Below are positions 1 through 11,728 of a DNA stretch of 64,000 nucleotides, piece after piece (position 1 is the first letter of the stretch; the number at the start of each line of letters is the position of its first letter). The notes beneath the pieces are model-generated. The model searched no databases, was not told where the DNA came from, and saw only the letters and a program-made list of their open reading frames with translations. The translations under genes were made by a program, and so were the position numbers. Origin of the DNA: Haematococcus lacustris (lineage: Eukaryota; Chlorophyta; Chlorophyceae; Chlamydomonadales; Haematococcaceae); contig JASKMD010000362.1 in the NCBI GenBank assembly GCA_030144725.1, positions 1-64,000 on the forward strand, given 5' to 3'.

Positions 1-69
1 GGTACCAGCAGCAGCAGTGACAGCGGCAGCGGCAGCAGCAGTGACAGCGGCAGCGGCAGCAGCAGCAGC

Positions 70-405
70 GGCAGCAACACTGACCTGCTGGACCCTCCCA
101 GTGTGCCTCTGCCATAGCCAGGGCTGCGGGGTGGTGCTCCCTCCAGAAAGTCAGGGCCTGGGGGTCAGTCTGGGGGAAGCAGCAGCAGCAGCAGCAGCAG
201 GGACGGGGCAACAGGGTCAGGGCAGCAGGAGCAGCAGCATACAGGATCATGCCATGGGTCAGCAGCCCTCAAATCGAGTAACCCACTACTCAGCCAGCTC
301 AGTGGGTACAGCCACCGGCAGTCAACCTGCACCCGGCACCTCAACCACCACCTTCACCTAACATGACCTGCCCTGGCACCAGTATCAACGACAGCGGCTA
401 CAGAG
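70..405. repeat. Segmental duplicate of 60.06-60.40 kb
   Basis: This stretch matches about 60056-60397 almost base for base, in the same orientation, and includes one SPATA20 exon plus flanking intron with a CAG tract. Similarity stops soon after a shared block near 400. The left boundary lies near the CAG/GGC repeats that open the window, so the duplicate may extend to the left of the window. Confidence 0.85.
85..169 (-). pseudogene. Duplicated SPATA20 exon (partial copy)
   Basis: Read on the minus strand, this is an intact 85-nt exon with an AG acceptor and a GT donor. It encodes a peptide beginning TDPQALTFWREHHPAALAM, nearly identical to the exon at 60073-60157 of the SPATA20 gene at the other end of the window. 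The exons upstream of it in that gene are absent here, so in this window it is an orphan. It is either a fragment of a second SPATA20 copy continuing to the left, or a stray duplicated exon. Confidence 0.7.
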
Positions 406-1246
406 GCAGCACTGCTAAGGAGAGGCATCAACATTCTGCTGGCCATACCTTGCGGCACTACACAACACATGCAAACACAACGGAGCACCAGCAGCATTGG
501 TGGTGGCGGCAGCAACAGAGGCTTTTCTCTGCAGGGTGGCACACACCAGGATGGCAATGCATCAACCAAGAACTGGTAGTGATCAGGTTAGGTAGTTGTC
601 GGACAACGCATGCAGAATGATGCTCCAGCCTTGGTGCCTGTCTTGTGCGGAAGGTGTGGAGCAGCAAGCAGGCAGGCAGGTAGGCGCATGATGCCAAGTC
701 AGTTTTGTCATCCACCGATGTGCATTGGTGCATTTCATCAGCCATCTGGGTGTGCGGGGTGTTTCCAGGGGCGACGGGTGTGAACAGAGTGTGAAGCGTG
801 AGCTGCTGTGTTGCTGAGCATATTATGCTACGCAGCTGAACGGTAAGGTGTCAGAAGTGCGGAAAGGTGGCCTGGGCAGGAGTTTGGCCATGAGGGATGC
901 CAAGCAGGATATAGTCGAGGAGGCCCAGTTGGCGACCAGACTACGATTCTTGGCTGCTACTAACTGTGAGGTTGCATGTTCAATACTTACTGTCAGCAAA
1001 GCACATCACGCTTCGTGGTGAGGTTTTCAGATGTGCAGCATGGAATGGGAGACCTTTTAATGTGGGTGTACATGCGCTTAGCATTTGAAATGCTAGCCAT
1101 GGAAGTACTCCTGCATATAAGAACTGTTTTGCAAATGTATAAGTTGTGAAATGTGTCATGCAATGCTCAATCTCGCTACACAACGGCCGGAAGGGACAGC
1201 AACGCGCAGAATACATACGCCATAATGAAGCTCGTGCTGTCATGTG
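406..1246. other. No gene recognised
   Basis: Only short overlapping ORFs on both strands, without family motifs or a consistent exon structure. I see nothing I can support here. Confidence 0.5.
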
Positions 1247-1434
1247 ACTGCAATGCAGCGCTGAACATGCAGCGCATTGGCGAGAGCAGGTGGTGCCCAC
1301 TGGAGCTGTGCTGGTGGCCAGACCAAGGAGCATTGCCAGCCAAGGGCAAGGAGTACCCTGAGCATGGGTACAAGCGGCTGCCAGACAAGCCACCCAAGGC
1401 CCAGCAGCAGCGGCAGCCTGCTGAGGCTCAATAG
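1247..1434 (+). pseudogene. Fanzor/TnpB-like C-terminal tail, copy 1
   Basis: This fragment encodes a 62-residue tail containing CDCNAALNMQRIGESRW, then a P-L-E-L-C-W-W-P-D-Q segment and a Y-K-R-L-P-D-K-P-P-K end with a stop. It is the same tail as in copies at 11.94, 20.89 and 41.24 kb. D-x-D-x-N-A-A-x-N is the form of the third RuvC motif of TnpB and its eukaryotic Fanzor relatives; this copy has Cys-Asp-Cys instead of Asp-Arg-Asp-Cys, so it is damaged. Everything upstream of the motif is missing. Confidence 0.6.
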
Positions 1435-1570
1435 TGTGTTGCCCCCCATTTGAGCTATCATCAACTTACAAGTAGTGCATGCAGGTCATGCCATCTCTAG
1501 GCTATAGCCCTGTCCCAGGGGTCAGGCAATGGTGTAGGTGGTGGGCACTCATAACTACACAGACACCGTT
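1435..1570 (+). repeat. Conserved 3' module downstream of Fanzor-like tail, copy 1
   Basis: The about 130 nt after the stop align with the regions just downstream of the tails at 20.89 and 41.24 kb (in sense orientation): a C-rich run, a GAGCT block, a GCATG-CAGGT-CATGC hairpin at 1477-1491, a GGTCAGGCAA block and a GTAGGTGGT block. Conservation beyond the stop codon is a property of the element, not of the protein alone. Confidence 0.6.
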
Positions 1571-2396
1571 TTGTAGTGGTCCACTCCAATGTAGGCCCTA
1601 GTGGGGGATGAAATGCTGTCATGTGAATAAGGGGGATGAAGAGAATCATGCCTGTGGCACTGCCCTGTTGTGCTTGCGCATGCTTCCCCAGTATCTTACA
1701 AAATGCACACATCAGCACCATGGCTACTGAGGGAAACCTCAAAAAATGCTGCAAATCCCGAACCATTATACACATCAACCTCTTGGCCCGTGTGAGAAAA
1801 ACTAGTACAATGCTGTCTACGCCTCAGTTGGTAATCAAGCTCATGATCAAGCCTGAACGCCCAGCAGCGTGTCATTAAGTGCTTATGCAAAGAGGAATGA
1901 GCTGACAGCTCCTGACGGCCGCATGAACATGCAGCATGCAGCTGCGGAACTTGCGCCTGGGATGGCCAGAACAATAACAAGTAAGCTGCCTGACATCTGG
2001 AGAAACAGCAGCTTCTTCCTCCTGCTCTGCCTCTGACATCCTTTGGCTGGGCTGCTGGTGTGCTGGGGTGGCCAGGTTCGTCCTGAGCTCAGCTGGGCCA
2101 CCTCCACTACCTGCAGCGCCCAGTCACTGGGCCCAGCGCATGCACGCGCCCCTGGCCAGCCTTGTAGTGGCCCCACCCGTGTAGTGGCAGCCCTTCGCCA
2201 GGCTGTCACGGCTGGCCTACTGGGCAGCAAGCAGGCCCCACCACTTGTTCCAATGAGTGCATTGGAGGACTAGCACGTAGCACATGGAGCGGGCAGTGAG
2301 CCGCTTCTGGCATCTGACAGCCTTGGCTCCATGGCACTATTGCAGCTGGCGGTTTTGCATCACTAGCGTCGGAGCTTGTGCATGTGTCAAACCGTG
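1571..2396. other. No gene recognised; likely 3' flank of HSBP1
   Basis: Short ORFs only. The right part is presumably the HSBP1 3' untranslated region. No RNA gene or repeat was recognised. Confidence 0.4.
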
Positions 2397-2830
2397 CTAC
2401 TTGCTCTGTGGCTGCCCCTGCTCAAGAAGCTCGCCAATTGATTTCTCCAACTCGTCAATAGAAACACCCATGTCATCAACCTGCACAGTGAAAGCCCCCA
2501 GAGCTACATTGACTCGCATGTAAAATACAAGCAAGAGACTATGCTTGGATAACTCGTGGTCGTCAAAGGAAGAGAAAGACAGGCAGCTGGTTGAAGGAAC
2601 GGGCTGACAGACCCTACCTTGCGAATTATGTTATCAGACATCTTATCAAAACGCTGGCGCATTTGAGAGAGCAAGCCTGGGCGTCGCACAGGGAATGCAG
2701 GGTCAAGTCAGCTCTTTGACTGACAGGGTGCAGCAACAGCGGCAATTGGCATTGCAATCATCCTACCCTGAACAAGAGTAGTAAGCTCGGTGTCGCTGAC
2801 TGCCGCGGACACGCCCTTCTGTGAATCCAT
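2397..2830 (-). CDS. HSBP1: Heat shock factor-binding protein 1 (HSBP1)
   Basis: Three exons on the minus strand: 2767-2830, 2618-2676 and 2397-2480, joined in phase by GT-AG introns, giving 68 residues. The protein starts MDSQKGVSAAVSDTELTTLV, continues LLSQMRQRFDKMSDNIIRK and VDDMGVSIDELEKSIGELL, and ends QPQSK. This is the whole HSBP1 pattern: a short N-terminus, then a heptad coiled coil with the Q-M-x-x-R-F-x-x-M-S-D core. In other eukaryotes HSBP1 binds the trimerisation coiled coil of heat shock factor and damps the heat-shock response in the nucleus and cytosol. It lies head to head with the kinase gene, 151 bp apart. The exons are too short for ordinary ORF calling; the match to the family is strong. 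Confidence 0.9.
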
Positions 2831-2981
2831 TTATTGTCACTGTCGTCTGTGAGTCCCATCCAACACCGTGGGCTGGTTTGCGTTTTTGGATTCAGAGGCA
2901 GAGGAGTGAGAGGAGTGCTTTTTGGAACTCCTGCTGTAGCGAGCTATACAGCGGCATCTTGCAACAAGAACTACATCAAGC
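2831..2981. promoter_or_regulatory. Shared divergent promoter region, HSBP1 / kinase
   Basis: Only 151 bp separate the start codons of two genes transcribed away from each other, so both promoters and 5' leaders must lie here (or within the first introns). No TATA box or heat-shock element is clear enough to mark. Confidence 0.5.
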
Positions 2982-5900
2982 ATGTCAGAAGCTGAGCCTT
3001 TGGCTCAGCATCCGATGTATTGCAAGATACGCACTGTCGGGCGTGGACAGCGCAGCTTTGTCCAGGTTGCTAGAAACAAGGCGACGAATGAGCTTGTGGC
3101 GATTCGCTTCATTCCCAGAGGTGCTACGATGCCTGCCTGAACCGTGCCTGGTCGGCTTATTCTGTCAACACAGCGCTCATGTACCTTGCTGTACACCGGC
3201 TCGCACAATGCAGGCTGGGAGCCAAGCCATACCAAATACGTCGCAAGGTACAGCCGCGTTACCTGCACGTGTGCAGGCCTGCATCGAACTGTAGTGTCAG
3301 TTCGTGCAAGTCCAGTGGCCATGGTGCTTTGCTTGCAGGGCTATACTAAATCACCAGGAGCTGAGCTTGTCTAAGCACCCCCATGTGGTCCGTGCTTCTC
3401 AGGAAGTTGATGAACTTGCATGTAGGAGGTCATTACGCTGTAGTTGTGAAGCAGGTTGAGTTCAAGGAGGTGTTCCTCACCTCTCGCTACCTTGCTGAGG
3501 TGCTAGAATACGTGGAGGGTGAGACACTTCAAGTATTCCTGGAGAAGGTGGGGTGATGGTCATGCCTGAGCCACAGTATCACACATATGCAACACTGACG
3601 TCAGAACTCACAGGCAAGTCCGAGTGCCACTCGCGCAGCTACCGTTTTGCCTTCACAGGTGGGGGGTAAGGTCATTGAAGGCCTTGCAAGGTTCATCTTT
3701 CAGCAGCTCATCATAGCGCTGGACTTCTGTCACCGAAAGGGCAAGGTAACCTGTCACCTACAGGTGGTGGTGAGCACGGCAACCTTGGTGGTGACATACC
3801 CGAACACATGCGCCAAGTAGCTACACCAGGTTCACGATTGTAGAGCTGTAACGCCATCATCACCTATGTGGCTGTGAGACTGCAGGTTAACCGGGACATC
3901 AAGCTGTCAAACATTCTGCTCTCTATCGCGGAGGGTCAGCTGCCCCTAGTCAAGTTGTGCGACTTTGGGTGAGCGGGGCTGGACACGCTGGATCTCACTG
4001 GCACACAGCAGTGATGCCTGAGACTTCAGCTTGTCTGCCACCAGCACATGCGCTTGGGCACCATCAGCATGCCACCGCTCCTTTCCTTCCTGCATGGGCT
4101 CCGGATCCTATGGCCATTAAGGTGGCAGCCCTTCAGATCGCTCCTCAGCTCAATTGCCATCGTGCACGCTGCCTGTCTGCAGGTTCTCTAAGGACACGTT
4201 TCGGCACTCAGAGCCCCACTCGCAGGCAAGCTGACAGACACACTTGATGTGCTGTGAACCGCTTGGCCTGCTGGTTTCAGTTGGTGATCACTGCTAGCTT
4301 CCCCGTAGTAGGTTACCTTGCTGATCGTCACATAGCCACTTGCTTTCACACATGGGCTGCATGTACGACGCAGCATTGCAGTTCCGGTTTACCTACCGGC
4401 TTGGTTGAGGTGCTGTATTTGCCTCAGCAGCCTTGCCCTTGCCCTGGTTCTGCCTTTGGGGACTTGGCTGCTTGTTCAGTTTGGGTGCTGTTGGTGTGCT
4501 TGGCACAGCTTTAAGACAGGGGTGCGGGTTAGGGTTCAGGGGTAAGGATTAGGGAGGGTTAGGGCATCAACGACAGCGGTGTCTGCTCACACAGCGCGGA
4601 GCAAACACACATTGTAGCACATCGTGACAAACCTTGGTATTGAAGGTGGTTTCCGCTGGGCACTGCTGTGGTTTGGCAGTGCTCTTGCTCTTCATTCGAG
4701 TCATTATGCTGCTTGGCGCCGGGCTCTGGGACGTTTGTAACGTATCCGTGTGACTGAGGGGCTTGTGGGGCGGGCTCCTTGTAGGGCGGACTCCTTTCTT
4801 TTCAGCTCCCTGCTCCTTGCTGCAATGGTGAACACCATGGATGGCCCCAGCCGCTGTGGGTTGCGGCATGGTGTGCTGCAGGTGGGCACTGCGCTGTTTG
4901 TAGCGCCTGAGGTGATGCAGAACTTCACAGGCGGCAACTACAACGGGCAGGCAGCGGATGTGTGGGCCTGTGGGGTGTGCGTGTTCATCATGCTGTTTGG
5001 CCGCCACCCCTACCTGCGCCCAGCTGACAATCAGCTGAGCGAGCAGCAGCAGATGATCAAGCTGTTCCAGCGCATGATGCAGGTGGGCGGCTTTACAGGA
5101 CGGCTTGTGCTGCCATGAGCCATGCATGAGAACCCTCATTTCTGTCAAAGCACAGAACACTCATCTCCTGCCACAGAGCAACACAACTCACTCTGTCAGC
5201 TGGTGAGAAGTGCAAGGGCAAGTCATGGAATCATGAGGCATACACAGGAAGGTGCCTCATGTGCCTAGAGAGGAACCTAAACAGCGAGCAGGGCTCAAAC
5301 GGGCGTCACTTGTGGCAGCCGAAATGTGGTTAACTGCCCCAAACCTACTCACACCATCCTCACAAACTCGAACAACCGTCTGTGAAAGGAGGCATGCGTG
5401 TTAAGGGCCCGGGGGGGAACGACCATAGCAGGCCTAACCATAATCAGGCACTGCACTGTGTGCCCCCTCTGGCCTGTACCAAGGCACGCTGCCATATGCA
5501 CCTTGTATGCAATGTTTGTTGCCCAGGATGAGATGGAGTTTCCTTCCGAGCTGGTGTCCAGCCTGTCGCCGGAGTGCCTGGATCTGCTGCGGCGCATGCT
5601 GAAAACCCGTCCGGGGCAGCGAGCTACCATGGCAGACATCCAGAACCACCCATGGTTTCGCACCGCGTTGCCTGAAGGGGCCAACCTCATGAATGGTGCG
5701 CCCGCCCGCCTTTGTCACAGCTTGCAGCATGGACCTGCCATGGGCCTGGCACAAGCACCACACAGCCATGCAGGACTGCTGGGAAGGGACTGGCTGATGA
5801 CAGGGTGAGTGCCTTGCAAGTAGTATCTCTGTGGTGCTTTGGGGTGACTGCATTTTCCCTAGACACTTGCATCACTGGACAGCTGCACCACTGCAGGTCC

Positions 5901-8900
5901 TGCACCTATGTAGCCAACAGCCTTCATGACAGGCCCAGGAAAGCCAGTCAGCAAAGTCCACTACGCCCACCCCTGCACTGCTGTCTGACCCCCTATGGAA
6001 CGGCTTGCCAGTGTGGCATGCAAGCACACATTAATCCAAGCTGACACAGCTGCAACGCCATGATGGCACACGCAACTGTGCTGTATCAGGCTGCAGGTCC
6101 TGTGCCGTGGGTGCTCGGTCTCGCAGCCGCTTGTAACACACAGAACAACTACCTAGACACTGTGCTTCAGCACATATTCCCCTGCTACTAGGAGATGCGT
6201 ATACCCTTGGAATAATATCGCGAACAACATTGGAGTATGTATGTAACTATGTATGTTGTCCAACTTTATGTTGTCCACCAATGCTGAAACCCATGCACTC
6301 ATCTGTGCTTCAGCAGACTGCTGATAGCCTTGACATGGTAGCCGACATCAACCCGTACACCCCTGACAAGTTAGGGTCAGGCCTACAAATCGGTCATGTA
6401 TAGTTGCAGAGTGGGATCAGGGTGGCCAGTCTGTCCCTGCTCTTCCTTGCATATGCATCATTTGTACACCCACTGCCCAGCCATGTGCTGTATCTCAGCG
6501 CCTCCCCTCCCAGCCTCCAACAAATGTGCACCTGACCCTAAGCCCAGTAGCTGCATGCCCCTCCGCCTCCATGCGGGGGGTGGCTCTTCACCAACGAGGG
6601 AGCTCATACAGCCCCATGTCCGCCTTGCATGGGTGGCGCAAAGCTCCCTGCTGGTATCTTGAGAAGGGGACCAGGAGTGAGGTCTGTGCTACAGTGGTTT
6701 AGTGCCCTGAGCTCACTCACAGCTAGGAGGAGGCCAGAGGTGAGGTCCACACTGGGGCGATGCAATGTCACCTGCCCTCTCACAGTAGCAGAGAGGGCTG
6801 GGGCTGAGACCTGCCTCTGCTGACCCGCCCTACAGACATGTTCCTGCACGAGGATGCAGCCTGCTTGTCGCCCCAGAGCCACACCCAGATTGAGGTATGT
6901 GCCCACTGGCCATCTGACCCCACCCTAACCCTGATCCTAACCGTAACCGTAACCCTAGATTGGCACCCTAGAAGGGTACGGGTTAGGGACCCTAGGTTCT
7001 ATGCCCACTGGCCCTCAGCCCATCGTACCGCATTGAGAAGCTCTGGTGGCAACCCAGCTGCCCGGTGCTGCCATACCTCGACCAGACAGGTTGGGTGCCA
7101 CACAGACCAGCATGCACCCCACCACACTGCGTAGTGATGGTGTTGTTGGTGGAGGCTATGAGGATGGAGGTGGCGGAGGTCACTGATGTGCGGTTATTGA
7201 ATTGCGAATGTGGTTATGGCGGTGGCGGTGGTCACTGGTACACACCACACTCCACTATTGGCCCAGGGGGTGCAGTGACAATTGCAGCACAGCTGCCACA
7301 GTTGCCACAGTTGGAGTACGTGTGGGGCATTTCCTTCTGCTCTGCCACTGTGCCGCAGGCTCTGGTCTCGCTGGCTTCCCGTTTGGACGACGCTGTCCCA
7401 TCCCTCCCACAGCTGCCCAGCCAGCTACCGGCCTCCGCTTTTGCCAAACCCATCAGCAGCCTAATCTCTAACGCACCAGCGCACCAGAGCTTGGCCAAGC
7501 ACCTGCCTGTTGGCAACTCCACAGGTAATGCTCTTGCACTCAGCATGCAACCTTAAGGCATCCACTGACTGGTGGCTCTTGCATAGGCAAAGCATGTGCA
7601 TTGGGCGGAAGGTGCCAGTCTGTTCAACGAGCCCTCTGTTCAACGATCTAGCACATGCTCAGCACATATTCCCCTACAACTAGGAGATGCGTGATCTGAA
7701 ATCCCAACTTTCGGTACCTACACTAAAAACAGCCGGCGCCAAAACCTGATTTCCTACCCCCCACCCCTGACGAGGGTGGGGCGATAGGTGTTGGCATGAA
7801 ACACATGCTCTGATGTGAGCAACAGCTTAAGCATTGCCTAGTGCACATGCTACTGTGCTACATGCTCTGCACATGGGCTCCATGCAGTGAGGCAAGCCCA
7901 GTGTAGCACCTCCTGTGCTTCTTACCCTTGCGGCAGGTGCAAGCTCACACCCTGGTCAGGCTCAGCTCAACCATGTCCAGGCAGGGGGGCAGCTCTCACA
8001 GCTACCAAGGATGCCTGTGAACCGCATGCTGCCGACCCAGCCTCCACCAACCCTGCCACACAGGCCCAGCGGACAGGGGCAGGCCCCACCCAGCATGCCA
8101 GCCCCACCACAGCTGCAGCACCTCTCCAGCCAGCAATGGGCTGCCCAGCCGCCACAACACCAAGGAGACCCCAACATGCCATGGTCTAACGGCATGCAGC
8201 CAGCGGCTTGGCCTCGCCCGGCCTGCAGTACCGCCAGCTCCAACAGCGCTGGCGCTGCCCTGGACGGCGGCAGCAACGGGGGACCAGCCCCCTTCCCTCA
8301 CGCCCCTCCCCCTGCCCCCTGGCCCAGCCCCGCTGGCAGCAACTGCTCCCAACCACCCAGCCTCCTTCCTGCCTATGGCACCTCCAACAGCTTCACCTCC
8401 CCCGGCCCTCCCCAGCTGCTCTTGGCCCCCATGCCTTCAAACAGCTCCGCCTCTGACCAGTCCCCTCCCCTGCCCCAGCGTAAGTTCTCACAGCCCGTCT
8501 TTGCTCCAGAAGTCCTGAAACAGGCATCACCAGCAGCAGCAGCAGCAGCAGCAGCGCCAGCCGTCCACCATTACCACCACCCCACCCCTCAGACCCAGCT
8601 GTACCATCACCCAGGTGGTCAGCTGACTGCGCTGGGGGCCAGCCCAGCTGTGCCCAACAAAGGCCACCTGGGTTCCCTGCCTGACCCCAGGAGCCTTATG
8701 ATGGAGGGCTGCAGGTCTGGGGGCCCACGCCAGGCAGCGTCTGGTGGCTGTGACTCCCCACCCCACAGCGTGCACAGTGAAGCTGGGTCCATGGGCCAGG
8801 AGGCAGCCATGCAGATGTCTGGCATGCAGGCAGCATCCATGCAGGCATGGGCTGGCTCCCCCCATGCAGTGACCTCCGTGCAGACATCCTCTGTGCACAG

Positions 8901-10580
8901 CCTGCCCCAGATGGCAGGCGGCATGGCCCCATCCCTCAGCGTGCGACAGCCCAGTCAAAGCATGGTGAGGAGTGGGGAGACAGGAGCGCTCCGGCGCAGC
9001 ACCTATGAACAGCAGGGCTCAATGGGAAGACAGGGTCAGCTGCTGCTGCAGCAGCAGGGCATGCGCCACACAGATCTCGGCTGCCTGCCCAATGGGCACT
9101 CCTCCCCACCCCCACCCCTATCTCACTCCTCCAGCCACCCCACCCCCGCGCAAGCCTCATCCGCAGCAGGCATGGCTGGGCTCGACTATGGACCTAGGAG
9201 CTCAGCTGCCGGGGCTGGGGGGCCAGCCAGCCTGAGTTGGGAGGCCGACTCTGAACCCATCCCTGACCTGGATGCCATGGTGATGATGTTGGGGGAGAAG
9301 GAGCTGCTGCAGGCTGCCACCGTGGACCTGCGCACACCTCTGAACCCTAGGCCTACCAGGGGCCCCCAGCTGGACCTCAGCCAGCCCCCAGAGCCATCGG
9401 CCTTAGGGACACCTGCATATGTCAAGGCTCCAACTGCCTCCAACCACCCCTCACCCAGCAGTCTAGGTCATCATCGCCTGCAGCACGCCAGCTCAGCAAG
9501 CATGGCCAGCATGCACGGTGGCGACTCCCCACATGCACGGGCAATGCTGGTCATGGCCCACCACACGCAGCAGGGGCAGCAAGTGCAGCAGGTGCAGCAG
9601 GTGCAGCATGCCAACTCAGACCAGCACTGGCAGCACCAGCAAATGACCAGCAAGCCTAGGCCAGCAGTTGCTTCACCTGCCCAGTATCCTTTGCCTAGCG
9701 CCAACACCAGTGGGGTAATGCTGAACTCTGATGGCGATGCTGGTGGTGCAAGCGTACAGCTCATCTTCCCGACCAACGGCACACAGCAGCAGCAGCAGCA
9801 GTGGGCCGTGGAGCGGTGTGGCGTGCAGGCAGCAGGGGCGGGCCAGCCAGGCAGCGGCATGCCATCCATCTATGAAGGGCCTGACGATGGGCTGCCTGTG
9901 CTGGGCTCAGTGTCGGCCTTCAACCCCAACTTCGACTGGTGAGTGGGTCCAACCCTACCTGGAGACCAGCTGAGGGGTGCACTGAAACGAAGAGTGCATG
10001 TTGATGTGCATGCGCACAAAACTGCACACCTGCATGCAAGCTGTTTAGGTGCAGTGATGCAGAACCCATGTTTGGCAAACAGTGCAAGTCGAACTTGAGG
10101 GGAAGTGTACAAACGCCAGCATCAGTGCCTGGAGGCTGCCCTCTCTTCTTACACCCCTACTTTTCCACTCTCTCCTTCCACACTTTCCACTCTCTCCTTC
10201 ACACAGGGTTGCACCCCTGACCTCACCTGAGCATTCTGGGTTGGGACAGCTGGCATCTACGTGCACCTTGAAGACCAAACACTCATAGGACAGCACAGTA
10301 GTCACAATACTGCGACTAAACATTGGCGTGTGGCATGGCTATGCATCGCAGGGGTCAGTATGCCACCAGCTTCATGGATGAGGACGACCAGGGCATTGGC
10401 CTGAGCACCGACCACTTTCATGCCGCCACCTTCACCCGGGCCTGTCGCCATGTCAGCCAGCGCGCCACGGAGAGCAACTGCCCCGCCGACCAGCTGCCTC
10501 CCGCACCAGACTTCAGCATCAGCCTGTTGGGGGGCGACATGGAGGGCGACCTCCTTAGCCAATATATTTACCAGGATTGA
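2982..10580 (+). CDS. SnRK2-like Ser/Thr protein kinase with long Q/P-rich tail
   Basis: Thirteen exons: 2982-3120, 3214-3247, 3339-3387, 3461-3547, 3659-3745, 3886-3968, 4183-4225, 4882-5082, 5527-5695, 6836-6894, 7359-7524, 7937-9938, 10352-10580; 1115 residues, phases consistent throughout. The kinase domain (about residues 12-290) shows a glycine loop VGRGQRSFV, NRDIKLSN (Asp136, Asn141), CDFG (Asp158) and VAPEV, followed by WACGVCVFIMLFGRHPY, which is the SnRK2/SNF1-like pattern. The beta-3 lysine is Arg42 (ELVAIRF) and the alphaC glutamate position is Ala59 (VARAILNH), so activity is doubtful. The tail of about 800 residues is rich in Pro, Gln, Ser, Met and His, with polyAla and polyGln, and ends in an acidic segment. 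Intron 7 appears to be GC-AG (AG/GCAAGC). The exon 3-4 junction is the least certain. Introns 9 and 11 hold fragments of the Fanzor-like 3' module. Confidence 0.85.
4520..4566. repeat. Degenerate telomere-like GGGTTAGGG tract (intron 7)
   Basis: Several imperfect GGGTTAGGG-type units lie in a kinase intron. A similar degenerate CCCTAA-type run sits at about 6920-6960 in intron 10. They are too short and irregular to be a telomere. Confidence 0.5.
6105..6200 (-). repeat. Fragment of Fanzor-like tail and flank in kinase intron 9
   Basis: On the minus strand a Y-K-R-L-R-D-R-A-P segment matches the tail of the 11.94 kb copy (K-K-L-R-D-R-A-P-K). The following CAGCACATATTCCCC block recurs near 7660 in intron 11. 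It is a short decayed insertion. Confidence 0.5.
7655..7875 (-). repeat. Fanzor-like 3' module fragment in kinase intron 11
   Basis: Holds the GCATG-AAACA-CATGC hairpin at 7794-7808 and a block (about 7830-7870) that matches the downstream flank of the 11.94 kb copy. No protein-coding part remains. Confidence 0.5.
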
Positions 10581-11677
10581 GCTTCCCACAGGTCCCCGGC
10601 AAATGCACATCAGCCCAGCCATGGTGACCCCATCAACAGGGGCAGCAGCAACAGCATCAAACCTTGAGTTGTGGTTGGCTTGTGGATGGTAGGGTCTGCA
10701 ACCAGCATGCCAGGACAGTTGATGGAGAGGGCTGAGTGTCATAGGCCTGCACGATTGTTTTCCTGTCCCCTCATCTAAAGTCAAAGCACCTGGCAGACTT
10801 GTTGGTTGCTCTCACCGTTGTCAAAGGTTCAGAGTTGTGTAGCCGGAGTGTGCAGTAGCGTGCAGGACCTTGTTGTTGTGGCCGGGCTACAGAGCATGCC
10901 AAACTATGCACGGTGCATAGTCATGGAGCAAACATGGTTGTTTGGGGTGGATATGTCATGGGTGGCCAAGACCATGCCATGCTAGGGAGGCAGCTACCCT
11001 AGGGGTCCATGCCAGTTCTTTTGGACTTGTTGTTGCATAACGGCAGGTGTGGCGTGACAGAGCCAGGCGTTGTCAGGGAAACCCGAAAGACATAGGGTGC
11101 TTGTGGTGCATTGCGTTTGAGTGTTGTGCACACTACAAATATCATTTGCCAGAGGCGCTCGTGGAAATAGAGCGAAGGCTGTAGCAACGCCATGTTTGGG
11201 TATTGCCTTGAAATGATGATGACTTGTGATGACTTGTAATCGGCGACGAATGCCATTTGTCCGAGGCGCTCATGCGCTTGGAGCCCTGGGTGGAGGGGTG
11301 GGCTGCCTGACAACCAAGTTTGGCGGTTGTCGTGTGATGGTGATGGCAGCATTGTCTAAGGCAGCAGCAGCAAGGTGTGGCCCTGCCATCCCTCACACAG
11401 ACTGTGGCCCACACACCTGATGGGCCTCTGGTCAGCCCCCCAGTCAGGGCCTCTGGTCAGCCCCCTAGCGGCCAGTGTGTGCCCGCATGGCCTGCTGAGG
11501 CCTGCCCTCAGCCTAGGATGCTGGCCTGGGCGTCTATCCTGCCAGCAGGGTTGGGACCTATGTGCTACAAAGTGGGGCCTTGAGGGACAGTACCCGCTAG
11601 CTGACGTGGGGCCTTCAGGGACGTCAGCTATTGAGGTGGGTTCAGCACCCTGACCATGAGCAGTGCTGGTTGCCCAG
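10581..11677. other. No gene recognised; kinase 3' flank
   Basis: Short ORFs only. A TGTAA element, the usual green-algal poly(A) signal, occurs near 11233, but it is some 650 nt from the kinase stop, so I do not assign it. No other element was recognised. Confidence 0.4.
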
Positions 11678-11728
11678 GATGAGATGGAGTTTCCTTTTGA
11701 GCTGGTGCCTAGCCTGTCGCCTGAGTAA
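11678..11728 (+). pseudogene. Duplicated fragment of kinase exon 9
   Basis: Preceded by the same TTGCCCAG acceptor as kinase exon 9 (5527), this encodes DEMEFPFELVPSLSPE and then a TAA. It differs from the functional exon by a few substitutions and breaks off at the stop, so it is a decayed partial duplicate of the upstream gene. Confidence 0.75.

Noticed and set aside
3886..3968. His to Asn in the HRD motif as proof of a dead kinase
   Set aside because: NRDIK may be ordinary for algal SnRK2-like kinases; the case for a pseudokinase rests on Arg42 and Ala59 instead.
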